Origin: JOPF136 sp035541255
GTDB lineage: Bacteria; Acidobacteriota; Terriglobia; Acidiferrales; UBA7541
DNA: 41,890 bases
Assembly (NCBI GenBank): GCA_035541255.1
Contig: DATKNR010000185.1
Location: forward strand, 1 to 41,890
Direction of reading: 5' to 3'
Shown: positions 8,341 through 16,991 of the stretch, in pieces
Layout of the letters: each line of letters starts with the position of its first letter
How positions within the stretch are numbered: position 1 is the first letter of the stretch
Made by a program: the position numbers and the translations under genes
Notes under the pieces: generated by a model
The model's database searches: none
Seen by the model: only the letters and a program-made list of their open reading frames with translations
Told to the model about the DNA's origin: nothing

Positions 8341-9638
8341 GAATCCTCTACGTTTCACATTACTTTCCCCCGGAGATGGGGGCGCCCGCGGGCCGCGTGG
8401 CCGGCCTCGGACGTCAATGGGCTGCGGCGGGACACGACGTTCACGTCCTTACCGGCTTTCCCCATCATCCCACTGGCCGGATCCATCCCGACTATCGCCG
8501 CGCCTTCCTTCGCGGCTTTCTCAGCGAGCAAATGGACGGCGTTCGCGTCCATCGCACTTGGATCTTCCCCGCGGCCAACCGCGGAAAGGTGCGCCGCTCG
8601 CTTAACTACTCCTCGTTCATGGCCTCCGCGTTCATTTCGGGTTCCCTCAGGGTGCCGCGCCCGGACGTCATTGTGGCTACATCCCCGCAATTGCTCTGCG
8701 CCGCGGCCGGCCGGTTGCTCGCGCGGCGCTTCCGCGTTCCGATGGTGATGGAAGTGCGCGACCTTTGGCCCGAATCCCTGATTGCAGTCGGTGCCTCAAG
8801 CCGGCAGTCGCCGCTGGTCGCCGGGCTGGAACGAATTGCCAGGGGGCTCTACGCCCGCGCCTCACACATCGTCACCGTTACGGAGTCGCAGCGCGACGTG
8901 ATTGTGCGCATGGGCGTTTCCGCAGACCGCGTCAGCGTGATTCCCAACGGGGTAGACCGTGGCTTTCTCGATGCGGGTGCCGCCCTTTTTGGTTCCGCTT
9001 CTGCTTCCGCTGCGGGACGATTTGAGGTGACCTATATCGGCACTATCGGTATGGCCCATCATCTCGAAACTCTGCTGGAAGCCGCGGAGATTCTCCGCGA
9101 TGAGCCGCGGTTTCACTTCCGGCTGGTGGGAGAAGGCGCATGCCGTGAGGGGCTGGAATCCCTGGCGCGTTCCCGCCGGCTGGCAAACGTCGAGTTTTGC
9201 GGCGAGCGGCCCCGCGCCGAGGTGCCCCGCTGGATCGCCGAATCTTCCGCCTGCGCGGTTTTGCTCCGCCGCAACGAAGTCTTCCGGACCGTCGTCCCTT
9301 CCAAGCTCCTCGAAATCATGGCCGTCGGCCGTCCCATCCTTCTGGGTGTTGAGGGAGAAGCCAAGGCGCTTGTAGATCGTGCCGGCGCCGGAGTGGCTAT
9401 TGAACCGGAGAATGCCGGCCAGCTTGCCGCGGTAATTCGCGCGCTCGCCTCCGACCCCGCGCGCTGCCGCCGTCTCGCGGAAAACGGCCGCGCATTTGTC
9501 GCTCGCGAATTCCTACGCGAGAAGCTCGCGGAGCGCTATGCCGGCATCCTCAACCGTCTCGTTGCGCCCGCGGCTGCGTCTCCAGTTTCCGCCCAGCCAG
9601 CCTGCAGTGCACTTCCATCTGTCGAGGAGCCCGGATGA
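8337..9638 (+). CDS. WbuB-like GT4 glycosyltransferase
   Basis: The 433-residue protein starts VRILYVSHYFPPEMGAPAGR, the classic N-terminus of WbuB-type GT4 enzymes, which commonly transfer N-acetylated amino sugars such as FucNAc in O-antigen clusters (family knowledge). The C-terminal half has VTYIGTIGMAHHLETLL and VVPSKLLEIMAVGRPI, the PSKLLE variant of the GT4 donor motif. The GTG at 8337 overlaps the preceding stop as GTGA; the longer frame upstream lies inside the amidotransferase gene and is not needed. The next gene starts at its stop codon with an ATGA overlap. The roughly 20-residue C-terminal tail is rich in Ala, Pro and Ser and looks disordered. Confidence 0.88.
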   Translation: MRILYVSHYFPPEMGAPAGRVAGLGRQWAAAGHDVHVLTGFPHHPTGRIHPDYRRAFLRGFLSEQMDGVRVHRTWIFPAANRGKVRRSLNYSSFMASAFISGSLRVPRPDVIVATSPQLLCAAAGRLLARRFRVPMVMEVRDLWPESLIAVGASSRQSPLVAGLERIARGLYARASHIVTVTESQRDVIVRMGVSADRVSVIPNGVDRGFLDAGAALFGSASASAAGRFEVTYIGTIGMAHHLETLLEAAEILRDEPRFHFRLVGEGACREGLESLARSRRLANVEFCGERPRAEVPRWIAESSACAVLLRRNEVFRTVVPSKLLEIMAVGRPILLGVEGEAKALVDRAGAGVAIEPENAGQLAAVIRALASDPARCRRLAENGRAFVAREFLREKLAERYAGILNRLVAPAAASPVSAQPACSALPSVEEPG

Positions 9639-11206
9639 GAACTTACATCCTCATACTGGTCGTTTCCAGCGTCCTCTCCTATCTGATCACGCTCTGGCTT
9701 TCCCGGCTGGCCGCGGAGCGCGGATGGGCGCGGCGTGCGGACGAAAATGGGACGGGGCTTGGTATCCCGCGCCTGGGCGGGCTCGCTATCTTCACCGCCA
9801 TTCTCGCCTCGCTTGGCGCTGCTCTTCTCCTTCGCAATATGGTCACAGACCGGCTCCTGGCTGCCGGGAGGCTCGGCGTGGCGCTGACCGTCGCCTGCCT
9901 GGCTGTATTCCTTATGGGTCTCTACGATGATCTGAAAGGCGCGCGTCCCTGGCAGAAGCTGGCGGTGCAGTGCATCGCCGCTGTAGCACTCTACTCCTTC
10001 GGATTCCGCGTCGATATCCTATCGAATCCCCTCACGCATACCCCGATCACCCTTGGCTGGCTGGGACTGCCCCTCACCGTTCTTTGGCTCGCCGCGATTT
10101 CCAATGCGTTCAACCTGATTGACGGCATGGACGGCCTGGCCGCTGGAGTAGGACTGTTCGCGGCCGTTTCGCTCTTTCTTCTAGCCGCCTTGGGTTCCAA
10201 CGTCTTTGTCGCGGCAGTCGCCGCTTCGGTTGCCGGCGCGTTGCTCGGCTTCCTCCCCCATAATTTTCATCCCGCGCGGATTTACCTCGGTGATTCCGGC
10301 AGTCTTACCGCCGGTCTGACGCTGGGAGCGCTTTCGATCGTCAGCGAACAAAAGGGACCGGTGATGGTCACCATGGCCATCCCCCTGCTCATTTTCGGCC
10401 TGCCGTTGCTTGAGGTCGCGGTCACCACCACGCGCCGTCTGCTCAGTGGTCATCCTCTCTTCGGCCGTGATGAAGACCATCTGCACCATCGCCTTCTCAA
10501 AGTCGGCGTCGCCAAGCGTCTCGCTCTTTTCGTGCTGTATGGACTTGCCGCGCTCTTCGCGTTCAGCTCCATCCTGCTGGTGAACTATTCCGGTTCTGTG
10601 GCGCCCCTCATCGCGGTTCTGTGTGGCGCCTTCGCCTGGATCGTGGTGAACCAGATGCGCTATCCGGAATTTACCGAGCTCGATGCTCACATACGTCTTT
10701 CTCTCGCCAGTCAGCCCGCCGTGCTCAGAAATCAGATTGCCATCCGCAAGGCCTTCGGCAGCCTGGAGAGTGCCGGAACGGCGGCCGAAGTATGGGAAAT
10801 TCTCTCCAACCTCTTGGCCCAGTTGGGATTTGCGGAAGCCCGCTGCGAACTTCGCAGCATGAGCGGAGAGCTGTCGCACGAATTCCATTGGAAGTTCAAT
10901 CCGGGGGCTGTCGGCAGCTCAGGTGGTGCGCGTGCCGCCGGGTATCGCGGCGGGTCCATGTGGTGCATGGACATCCCCGTGCACGGTGCGGGCGGCGCGA
11001 ACGGAATCGTGCGTTTGGGTCATGCCTTCGACCGGCGTGCGCCCTTGTTCCGAATGCAATCTCTGCTGGAACTGATTTCGGAAAACTTCGCCAACGCGCT
11101 CATCGCCCGTGTGAACGATGTACACGCTCCGGCGCCTGCCGCCGTCAGCATTCCTGCGCCGCTCGCCCCCGCGCACCTGAAGGCAGCCGCGGGCCTGCGG
11201 CGATGA
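9635..11206 (+). CDS. WecA/TagO-like polyprenyl-phosphate sugar-1-phosphate transferase with long C-terminal domain
   Basis: This integral membrane enzyme of the MraY/WecA family carries all the family motifs: the Asp-Asp pair in MGLYDDLKG (98-99), NAFNLIDGMDGLA (157-169), GDSGS (219-223) and the histidine-rich loop DEDHLHHRLL (280-288). Such enzymes transfer GlcNAc-1-P or a related sugar-1-P from a UDP-sugar to undecaprenyl phosphate, starting repeat-unit assembly at the inner membrane. About ten hydrophobic segments end near residue 350. The remaining 170 residues are soluble and absent from classical WecA (about 360 residues); I do not recognise this domain. The start overlaps the preceding stop (ATGA). 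It is the best candidate for the initiating transferase of this cluster. Confidence 0.9.
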   Translation: MRTYILILVVSSVLSYLITLWLSRLAAERGWARRADENGTGLGIPRLGGLAIFTAILASLGAALLLRNMVTDRLLAAGRLGVALTVACLAVFLMGLYDDLKGARPWQKLAVQCIAAVALYSFGFRVDILSNPLTHTPITLGWLGLPLTVLWLAAISNAFNLIDGMDGLAAGVGLFAAVSLFLLAALGSNVFVAAVAASVAGALLGFLPHNFHPARIYLGDSGSLTAGLTLGALSIVSEQKGPVMVTMAIPLLIFGLPLLEVAVTTTRRLLSGHPLFGRDEDHLHHRLLKVGVAKRLALFVLYGLAALFAFSSILLVNYSGSVAPLIAVLCGAFAWIVVNQMRYPEFTELDAHIRLSLASQPAVLRNQIAIRKAFGSLESAGTAAEVWEILSNLLAQLGFAEARCELRSMSGELSHEFHWKFNPGAVGSSGGARAAGYRGGSMWCMDIPVHGAGGANGIVRLGHAFDRRAPLFRMQSLLELISENFANALIARVNDVHAPAPAAVSIPAPLAPAHLKAAAGLRR

Positions 11207-11261
11207 CTCTGCCGGCGCGGTCGTATATCGAGCGGAACGAACCCCGGAAGCCTTCGCTTTC

Positions 11262-13364
11262 ATGAGTCAACTTCTTTCCTATCTCGCCGCCCAGGCGCGC
11301 ACCCAGCCGGCTTCAACCATTCGTTTTGTTGCCGGCGAACTCTGGCGCCGCGGGCGCGCTCGGCTGCATCCCGCCCTGGCCAGCGGCCTCGCGGAGTGGG
11401 ACAGCCGGCACTTCAGCGATCTCGCCCCACTCTTCGTTTCATCGGTCCCGACGGCAGGCCTGCGCACTGCGGCGGGCCCTTGGGTCGCTGCCACGCTCGC
11501 TCGCGCCGATCGTGTGTGCCGCGGGGAAGTGGAAATATTCCACGAATGGTTCGATGCCGGTCTGCAACCCGATTGGCACAGCGACTGGCAGTCAGGATAT
11601 CGCTGGCCCCTCGACCCCGCCGGCCGGTTGCGCGTCCTGGATGCTCCGCCGGGCGCAGATGTGAAGCGCCCATGGGAGCTGGCGCGCTTTCATCAGGGGC
11701 TGGACCTGACCGCCGCTTCGGCCCTCACCGGTAATCCCGGTTTCTCCGCCACGTTCGCCTCCCTCGTCCGCCAGTGGATAGACCACAACCCCTGGCCTCT
11801 CGGCATTCATTGGGTCATGCCCATGGAAGTTGCGATCCGGTCGATAAACTGGATTCAATCCGCGATGCTCGCGAGCACCGCGGGCTGCTTGGATGATTTA
11901 TTTGCCCGCGAACTCTCGCGAAGTCTGTTTCTCCACGGCCGCCATCTTTGGGCCTACCGGGAGTGGAACCCCGTGGCTCGTGCGAATCATTACCTCGCCT
12001 GCGTGGTCGCGTTGGTTTGGCTGGGCCTTCTTTTCGAAGCCACTCCGGAAGGCCGTCAGTGGCTGGAATTCGGCCGCCGCGAACTGCTCGCGGAAATGGA
12101 GTCGCAATCGGGCGCCGATGGTGTGGTTCGCGAGGGCTCAAGCGGTTACCACGCTCTGGTCACGGAACTTTTCCTGTCGGCAGCCCTGCCGCTGGCCCGC
12201 CGTGAAGCAAATGGCGGCTCGCATACCCCGGGCCAGTCCCGTAATGGCCACCTCGCTTCTTCCATCGAGCGGGCTACCTCGACCGCCTTCGCCGTGCGCC
12301 TCGATCTCCTGTTCGATTTTCTTTCCGCCCTCTGCGAGGGCCGCCCGGGCAGTCTGGACCCACCTATCTGGGGCGACGCTGACGATGGCCGGGTGCTTCC
12401 GTTCGGCGGTACCAGTCTCCCGCCTGTCCGGGTTCTTTCCGCGATTGGCGACGCACTCTCCGGCCGTCTGCATCCCTCCGGATACCCAGCCCTGGACGCT
12501 GAGATTTTCTGGCGGTTCGGCCAGTTGCCGGATACTCACGCAACCGCCAACGCCGCGCCTTCGCACCGCTCGCAGGCCTTTGCCGGCGCTGGCTTCTATT
12601 TCTTTTCCGGTTCGCATATCCGGGGCAGCGTGCGTTGCGGTCCGTTGGGAGTGGGCGGATGGGCCAATCATGCGCATAATGACCAGCTCAGCTTCGAATT
12701 CGTTTTTGACGGCTGTCCCATCGTCGTTGATCCCGGTCTCCCGTGCTATTCAACGGATCCCGCCGCCCGCAACCTGTTCCGTTCCACGCGCTATCACAAC
12801 ACTGTAGAGATCGCCGGCGCCGAGCAGAATCGCTTCTGGCCGGCCCTGCTGTTCCGCATCGTCGACGATACCCGCAGTCACACGCACGAATGGTCCGCCG
12901 GCGACGGTGGTGCCACCTTTATCGGTTCCCATTCCGGCTACGCCCGGCTCGCCGAACGCGCCATCGTTCGCCGTCAGCTTTGCCTCACCCCCGACGATAC
13001 TCTCGCGGTACTCGACCTAGTGGAGCTGGCAGGAGCCGCGCCGGTCGCATGGTATTTTCATTTCGCGCCCGGCATTGATCCCAAACCCATGACCAACGCA
13101 TCCCCGGCGCTCCCGGTCCTTGGCATGGTGCTGCACTCCCGCTGGCAACTGGGCCCCATGCAACTGGCCGTTTGGACGGCATTTCCGCCGCGAGTATTGG
13201 AATCAAGCGCCGGCATGGGTTGGATCGCTCCACACTTCGGAAAAAAAGTGGAGGCGCCCACTCTCGAATTCCGCGGGAACTTCGCGGAACGCGCCGAAGT
13301 GAAATTTATCTTCAGCCCGGTGGATCCGGTGATGGCCGAGCCCGCGGCGGGTCATTCTCAATGA
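11262..13364 (+). CDS. heparinase II/III family protein
   Basis: A 700-residue protein with an alpha-helical (alpha/alpha toroid) N-terminal half and a beta-rich heparinase II/III C-terminal half. Family-typical residues visible include Asn242-His243 in ARANHYLA, Tyr296-His297 in EGSSGYHAL, WGDADDGR at 370-377, and HAHNDQLSFEF with His470/His472. Characterised relatives are polysaccharide lyases that cleave uronate-containing chains by beta-elimination. No signal peptide is visible (it starts MSQLLSYLAAQARTQ), so a cytoplasmic role on lipid-linked or nucleotide intermediates is as likely as chain cleavage. Its stop overlaps the start of the two-domain oxidoreductase (ATGA). That neighbour pair recurs in many capsule and EPS clusters, to my knowledge without an established joint function. 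Confidence 0.87.
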   Translation: MSQLLSYLAAQARTQPASTIRFVAGELWRRGRARLHPALASGLAEWDSRHFSDLAPLFVSSVPTAGLRTAAGPWVAATLARADRVCRGEVEIFHEWFDAGLQPDWHSDWQSGYRWPLDPAGRLRVLDAPPGADVKRPWELARFHQGLDLTAASALTGNPGFSATFASLVRQWIDHNPWPLGIHWVMPMEVAIRSINWIQSAMLASTAGCLDDLFARELSRSLFLHGRHLWAYREWNPVARANHYLACVVALVWLGLLFEATPEGRQWLEFGRRELLAEMESQSGADGVVREGSSGYHALVTELFLSAALPLARREANGGSHTPGQSRNGHLASSIERATSTAFAVRLDLLFDFLSALCEGRPGSLDPPIWGDADDGRVLPFGGTSLPPVRVLSAIGDALSGRLHPSGYPALDAEIFWRFGQLPDTHATANAAPSHRSQAFAGAGFYFFSGSHIRGSVRCGPLGVGGWANHAHNDQLSFEFVFDGCPIVVDPGLPCYSTDPAARNLFRSTRYHNTVEIAGAEQNRFWPALLFRIVDDTRSHTHEWSAGDGGATFIGSHSGYARLAERAIVRRQLCLTPDDTLAVLDLVELAGAAPVAWYFHFAPGIDPKPMTNASPALPVLGMVLHSRWQLGPMQLAVWTAFPPRVLESSAGMGWIAPHFGKKVEAPTLEFRGNFAERAEVKFIFSPVDPVMAEPAAGHSQ

Positions 13365-15475
13365 GACAGGTGGCGCAAAATCTTCGCAGTGGTGAAATTG
13401 CTGTTGCGGACGTGCCGGCCCCCGCTCTCCGAGGCCCCGGCGTTCTCGTCGCCACTTCGTTTTCGGTTCTCAGCCCCGGTACGGAACGCGCCGCCGTGGA
13501 ACTGGGCCGCTCCTCTCTGCTCGGAAAAGCCCTTCGGCGTCCGGATCAGGTGCGCAAGGTGCTCGACTCCCTGCGGCGCGAGGGCGTTGCAGCGACATTG
13601 CGAAAAGTTCGCGAGCGCCTCGATGTGGATCGTCCGCTCGGGTACAGCGCCTCGGGCGTCGTTCTTGAATCCCGCGATGCTCCCTTCGCTCCCGGCGACC
13701 GCGTGGCGTGTGCGGGCACTGACGCCGCCACGCACGCAGAGATTAATTTCGTTCCGCGCAACCTCTGCGCTCGCGTTCCACGCGGCGTCCCGATGGACGA
13801 AGCCGCATTCGCCGCCCTCGGCGCGATTGCCCTGCACGCCTTGCGCCTGGGAGAAGTGGCGCTCGGGGAGGATGTCGCTGTCATCGGTCTGGGCCTCGTC
13901 GGCCTCCTTCTCGCTCAGGCCCTCCGGGCAGCGGGCTGCCGCGTCACCGGTTTCGACCTTCGCGCCGACCGTCTGGCGGCCGCCTCTCGACTCGGTGTCG
14001 ACTGCATTTCCGTTGCTTCTCCGGAGGCCCTCGCCGAAGCGTCACCGGGCTCCGCGGGCTTCGCTCGCGTTTTTCTGTGCGCCGCCGCGCGCTCCGCCGA
14101 ACCGGTGGAATTCGCCGTGCAAGCGGCGGGCGACCGCGCCCGTCTCATTGTCGTCGGCGATGTGCGCACAGATTTCCCTCGAAATGCCTGCTACGAGAAA
14201 GAGCTGAGCATTGTCTATGCCCGCTCTTACGGCCCCGGCCGTTACGACCCTGCCTACGAAGAACAGGGCCACGATTATCCTCGCGCCTATGTTCCCTGGA
14301 CGGCGCAGCGCAATCTCGAAACATTCCTCGACCTGCTCGCCAGCCGCCGCATGGCCGTTGCGCCGCTGATCACGCATCGCCTGCCCATTGCGGATGCCGC
14401 TCGCGCCTACGACATCGTCTCTGGCGGTGAGTCTTCGCTCGGCGTCGTGATCGAGTATCCGGCCTTCGAAACCGCTCCTCAATCAGTTATCGAATTACGA
14501 TCCCGCGAGCCTCGGCGGCCCGGTTCGCTGGGGATCGGGTGGATCGGCGCCGGAAGCTACGCGGTCACCTCTCTCCTCCCGCATATCGCCGCAGACCGCC
14601 GCGTCCGGATGCTTCAGGTGTCGAACGCTCGCGGTCTTTCGGCAAAACGCGTTGCGGACCAGTTCCAGTTCGCCGCCTGCACCACGGATCCACAAGCAGT
14701 GCTCGCCGACCCGGATTGCGACGCAGTGTTCATTGCCACCCGGCATAGCCTGCATGCAGGTCTGGTGACCTCCGCGCTCGAGGCGGGCAAATCCGTTTAC
14801 GTGGAAAAACCGCTGTGTGTCTCGCTGGAAGAGCTTGCCGCCGTCGAAGCTGCCTGGGCGCGCCATTCTCTTCCGCTCGTCGTTGGATTCAATCGTCGCT
14901 GGGCTCCGGCGACCGCAGCGTTGCAGGAATTTTTTTCTTCTGACTCCCGCGAGCCGGTTAGCATCCGCTACGCAGTTCGCGCCGGCGTACTCCCCCCGGG
15001 ACACTGGCTTCTCGATCCCTCCGAAGGCGGCCGCATTGCCGGGGAGGTCTGTCATTTCGTGGATTGGTGCCTGTTCCTGGTTGGCGTCCGGCCCGAACGC
15101 GTTTTCGCCGGGCTTCGTGGCCAGGGCCCGAGTGAATCTCTCCACGCCATACTCGAATTTCCCGGTGGCAGCCAGGCGGCCATCGCCTATGAGCAGTTGC
15201 CCGCCCACGGCCTGCCCAAGGAACGCATCGAAGTTTCTCGAGGCGGTCGCATCGCGATCATTGAGGATTTTCGCGCCGTAACCCTTCACTCCCCCGCTGG
15301 CCGCCGGCGTCGCCTCTTCCGTGGCAAGGGGCAGGCGGAAATGGTCGCCGCGGTCGTGTCCGCATTTCTCGATGGCCGTGTCCCCCATCCTGTTTCCCGT
15401 GCTTTTGATTCCACCCGGGCAACCCTCAAGCTCTTTGAATCCGCCTCTTCCGGCTTTCCTCTTCCGCTCGATTAG
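13361..15475 (+). CDS. bi-domain oxidoreductase: zinc-type dehydrogenase fused to Gfo/Idh/MocA
   Basis: A 704-residue fusion. Residues 1 to about 375 are a medium-chain dehydrogenase/reductase, with a nucleotide-binding loop AVIGLGLVGLLLAQ (183-196) and the SPGTER signature of this subgroup. The usual catalytic and structural zinc cysteines are not evident. Residues 388-704 are a Gfo/Idh/MocA oxidoreductase: GIGWIGAGSY (391-400) and the EKP motif at 482-484. The ATG at 13361 overlaps the heparinase-family stop. The frame continues upstream, but that part lies inside the previous gene. The protein probably performs linked redox steps on a sugar or sugar nucleotide; the substrate is unknown. 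Fusions like this accompany heparinase II/III genes in other polysaccharide clusters (family knowledge). Confidence 0.88.
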   Translation: MRQVAQNLRSGEIAVADVPAPALRGPGVLVATSFSVLSPGTERAAVELGRSSLLGKALRRPDQVRKVLDSLRREGVAATLRKVRERLDVDRPLGYSASGVVLESRDAPFAPGDRVACAGTDAATHAEINFVPRNLCARVPRGVPMDEAAFAALGAIALHALRLGEVALGEDVAVIGLGLVGLLLAQALRAAGCRVTGFDLRADRLAAASRLGVDCISVASPEALAEASPGSAGFARVFLCAAARSAEPVEFAVQAAGDRARLIVVGDVRTDFPRNACYEKELSIVYARSYGPGRYDPAYEEQGHDYPRAYVPWTAQRNLETFLDLLASRRMAVAPLITHRLPIADAARAYDIVSGGESSLGVVIEYPAFETAPQSVIELRSREPRRPGSLGIGWIGAGSYAVTSLLPHIAADRRVRMLQVSNARGLSAKRVADQFQFAACTTDPQAVLADPDCDAVFIATRHSLHAGLVTSALEAGKSVYVEKPLCVSLEELAAVEAAWARHSLPLVVGFNRRWAPATAALQEFFSSDSREPVSIRYAVRAGVLPPGHWLLDPSEGGRIAGEVCHFVDWCLFLVGVRPERVFAGLRGQGPSESLHAILEFPGGSQAAIAYEQLPAHGLPKERIEVSRGGRIAIIEDFRAVTLHSPAGRRRRLFRGKGQAEMVAAVVSAFLDGRVPHPVSRAFDSTRATLKLFESASSGFPLPLD

Positions 15476-15608
15476 CCCCGCCGGTCCTGCCTGCCTGTTG
15501 TTAGCAGCTCCTTAAATCATTCGCCTCAATAGTCTTTTCCCAGGGCCTTGATTCGGCGACAATGGAACCTCGTCTCGTGCCTGTTCTTCTTCTCTGGTCG
15601 GAGGATTC

Positions 15609-16961
15609 GTGAACGTTTCGATTGTAGGCTGCGGTTACGTGGGACTCGTGACGGGCGGTTGTCTCGCTACCATTGGTCACCATGTGATCTGCATGGACAG
15701 CGATGCCGAGCGCATCCGTTCGCTCGTCGCGGGGCACGTTCCCATATACGAGCCGCATCTCGAGGAACTTCTCGCTCGCTCTCGTTCCGAGCGCCGGATT
15801 GAGTTTACGGGTGATCTTCCCGCCGCAGTGGCGAAGTCCGATGCAATCTTCATCTGTGTGGGAACGCCCCCGCTGGAAAATGGCGAAGCCGATCTCTCGG
15901 CGATCGAGGCCGTTGCGCGTGTCATCGCCACCGAAGCGCGCGGCTCGAAGCTGGTGATCGAAAAAAGCACTGTCCCCGTTCGCACCGGGGAACAGCTCCG
16001 CCGCGCCCTCGAGGTCTACGGCCGCGCGACTGCCGCGAAATTTCAGGTGGTTTCGAATCCCGAGTTTCTTCGCGAGGGCAGTTCCGTCACCGATTTCCTG
16101 CATCCCGACCGCATCGTGGTCGGCGTGGACGAACCCGGTGCCGCGGAACAGATGCGCGAGATGTACCGCCCCATTCTGGAGCGTAAATTCTCATGTCCGG
16201 CGCACAACGGCGCCTGTCCTCCCGGCCCCATGCCCCAGTTCGTCGTCACCACCATCAATTCGTCCGAGCTCATCAAGCACGCCAGCAACTCCTTCCTGGC
16301 GTTGAAGATTTCCTATGCCAACCAGCTTGCCGATTTGTGTGAACGTCTCGGCGCGGACGTGCAGGAGGTCACCCGTGCCATGGGCATGGATCCTCGTATC
16401 GGCCCTCAATTCCTCAACGCGGGCATCGGGTTCGGCGGCTTCTGTTTCCCCAAGGATATCCAGGCCTTCTACCGCCTGGCGGAGCGCGCTGGCATGGACT
16501 TCAAGCTCCTCAAAGAGGCGGAGCGGATTAATAAGGACCGCGTCGAACAATTCGTCGAAAAGGCCAGGCGAGCGCTTTGGGTTCTGAAAGGAAAGCAGGT
16601 AGGTGTTTTGGGCCTCACTTTCAAGCCCAATACGGACGATATTCGTTTCGCGCCCGCGCTGGAGATTCTCCGTCGCCTGCTCGGCGAAGGCGCCTCTGTT
16701 CGCGCCTACGATCCGCAGGGAATGAAGCGAACGCAGGCCCAGTTCCCTACGGTAAATTATTGTTCCGACCCCTACGAGGTTGCATCGGGTGCCGATGCCG
16801 TTCTTGTTCTCACGGAATGGCCCGAATTTCGTGAGCTGGATTGGCAACGCGTCCACGGCATGATGGTCCGCCCGCTCGTGCTCGACGGCCGCAATCTGCT
16901 CGATCCCGGTCGCATGCGGCAACTGGGTTTCGAATACCACTCCGTCGGCCGTCCCGATTGA
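15609..16961 (+). CDS. ugd: UDP-glucose 6-dehydrogenase
   Basis: The 450-residue protein oxidises UDP-glucose twice to UDP-glucuronate with NAD+. It has the N-terminal NAD site VSIVGCGYVGLVTG, the motif EKSTVPVRTG, the KHASNSFLALKIS helix with the substrate-binding Lys, and the catalytic cysteine Cys279 in GFGGFCFPKD. The C-terminal UDP-binding domain starts around VGVLGLTFKPNTDDIR. Start is GTG at 15609, with GGAGG five bases upstream. An insert of about 15 residues (roughly 195-209, with two Cys and several Pro) lies before the substrate-binding helix. The gene ends convergently with uxs, 30 bases apart. UDP-GDP-mannose dehydrogenase is the family alternative, but the partner uxs favours UDP-glucose. 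Confidence 0.9.
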   Translation: MNVSIVGCGYVGLVTGGCLATIGHHVICMDSDAERIRSLVAGHVPIYEPHLEELLARSRSERRIEFTGDLPAAVAKSDAIFICVGTPPLENGEADLSAIEAVARVIATEARGSKLVIEKSTVPVRTGEQLRRALEVYGRATAAKFQVVSNPEFLREGSSVTDFLHPDRIVVGVDEPGAAEQMREMYRPILERKFSCPAHNGACPPGPMPQFVVTTINSSELIKHASNSFLALKISYANQLADLCERLGADVQEVTRAMGMDPRIGPQFLNAGIGFGGFCFPKDIQAFYRLAERAGMDFKLLKEAERINKDRVEQFVEKARRALWVLKGKQVGVLGLTFKPNTDDIRFAPALEILRRLLGEGASVRAYDPQGMKRTQAQFPTVNYCSDPYEVASGADAVLVLTEWPEFRELDWQRVHGMMVRPLVLDGRNLLDPGRMRQLGFEYHSVGRPD

Positions 16962-16991
16962 TTGCCCTCCGGGTCCGGGCCGCCGGATTCG

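Noticed and set aside
6886..8358. 490-codon open frame antisense to the second AsnB-like gene
   Set aside because: Long antisense frames are expected opposite GC-rich genes with GC-biased third positions. The translation has no recognisable motif and the sense gene is certain.
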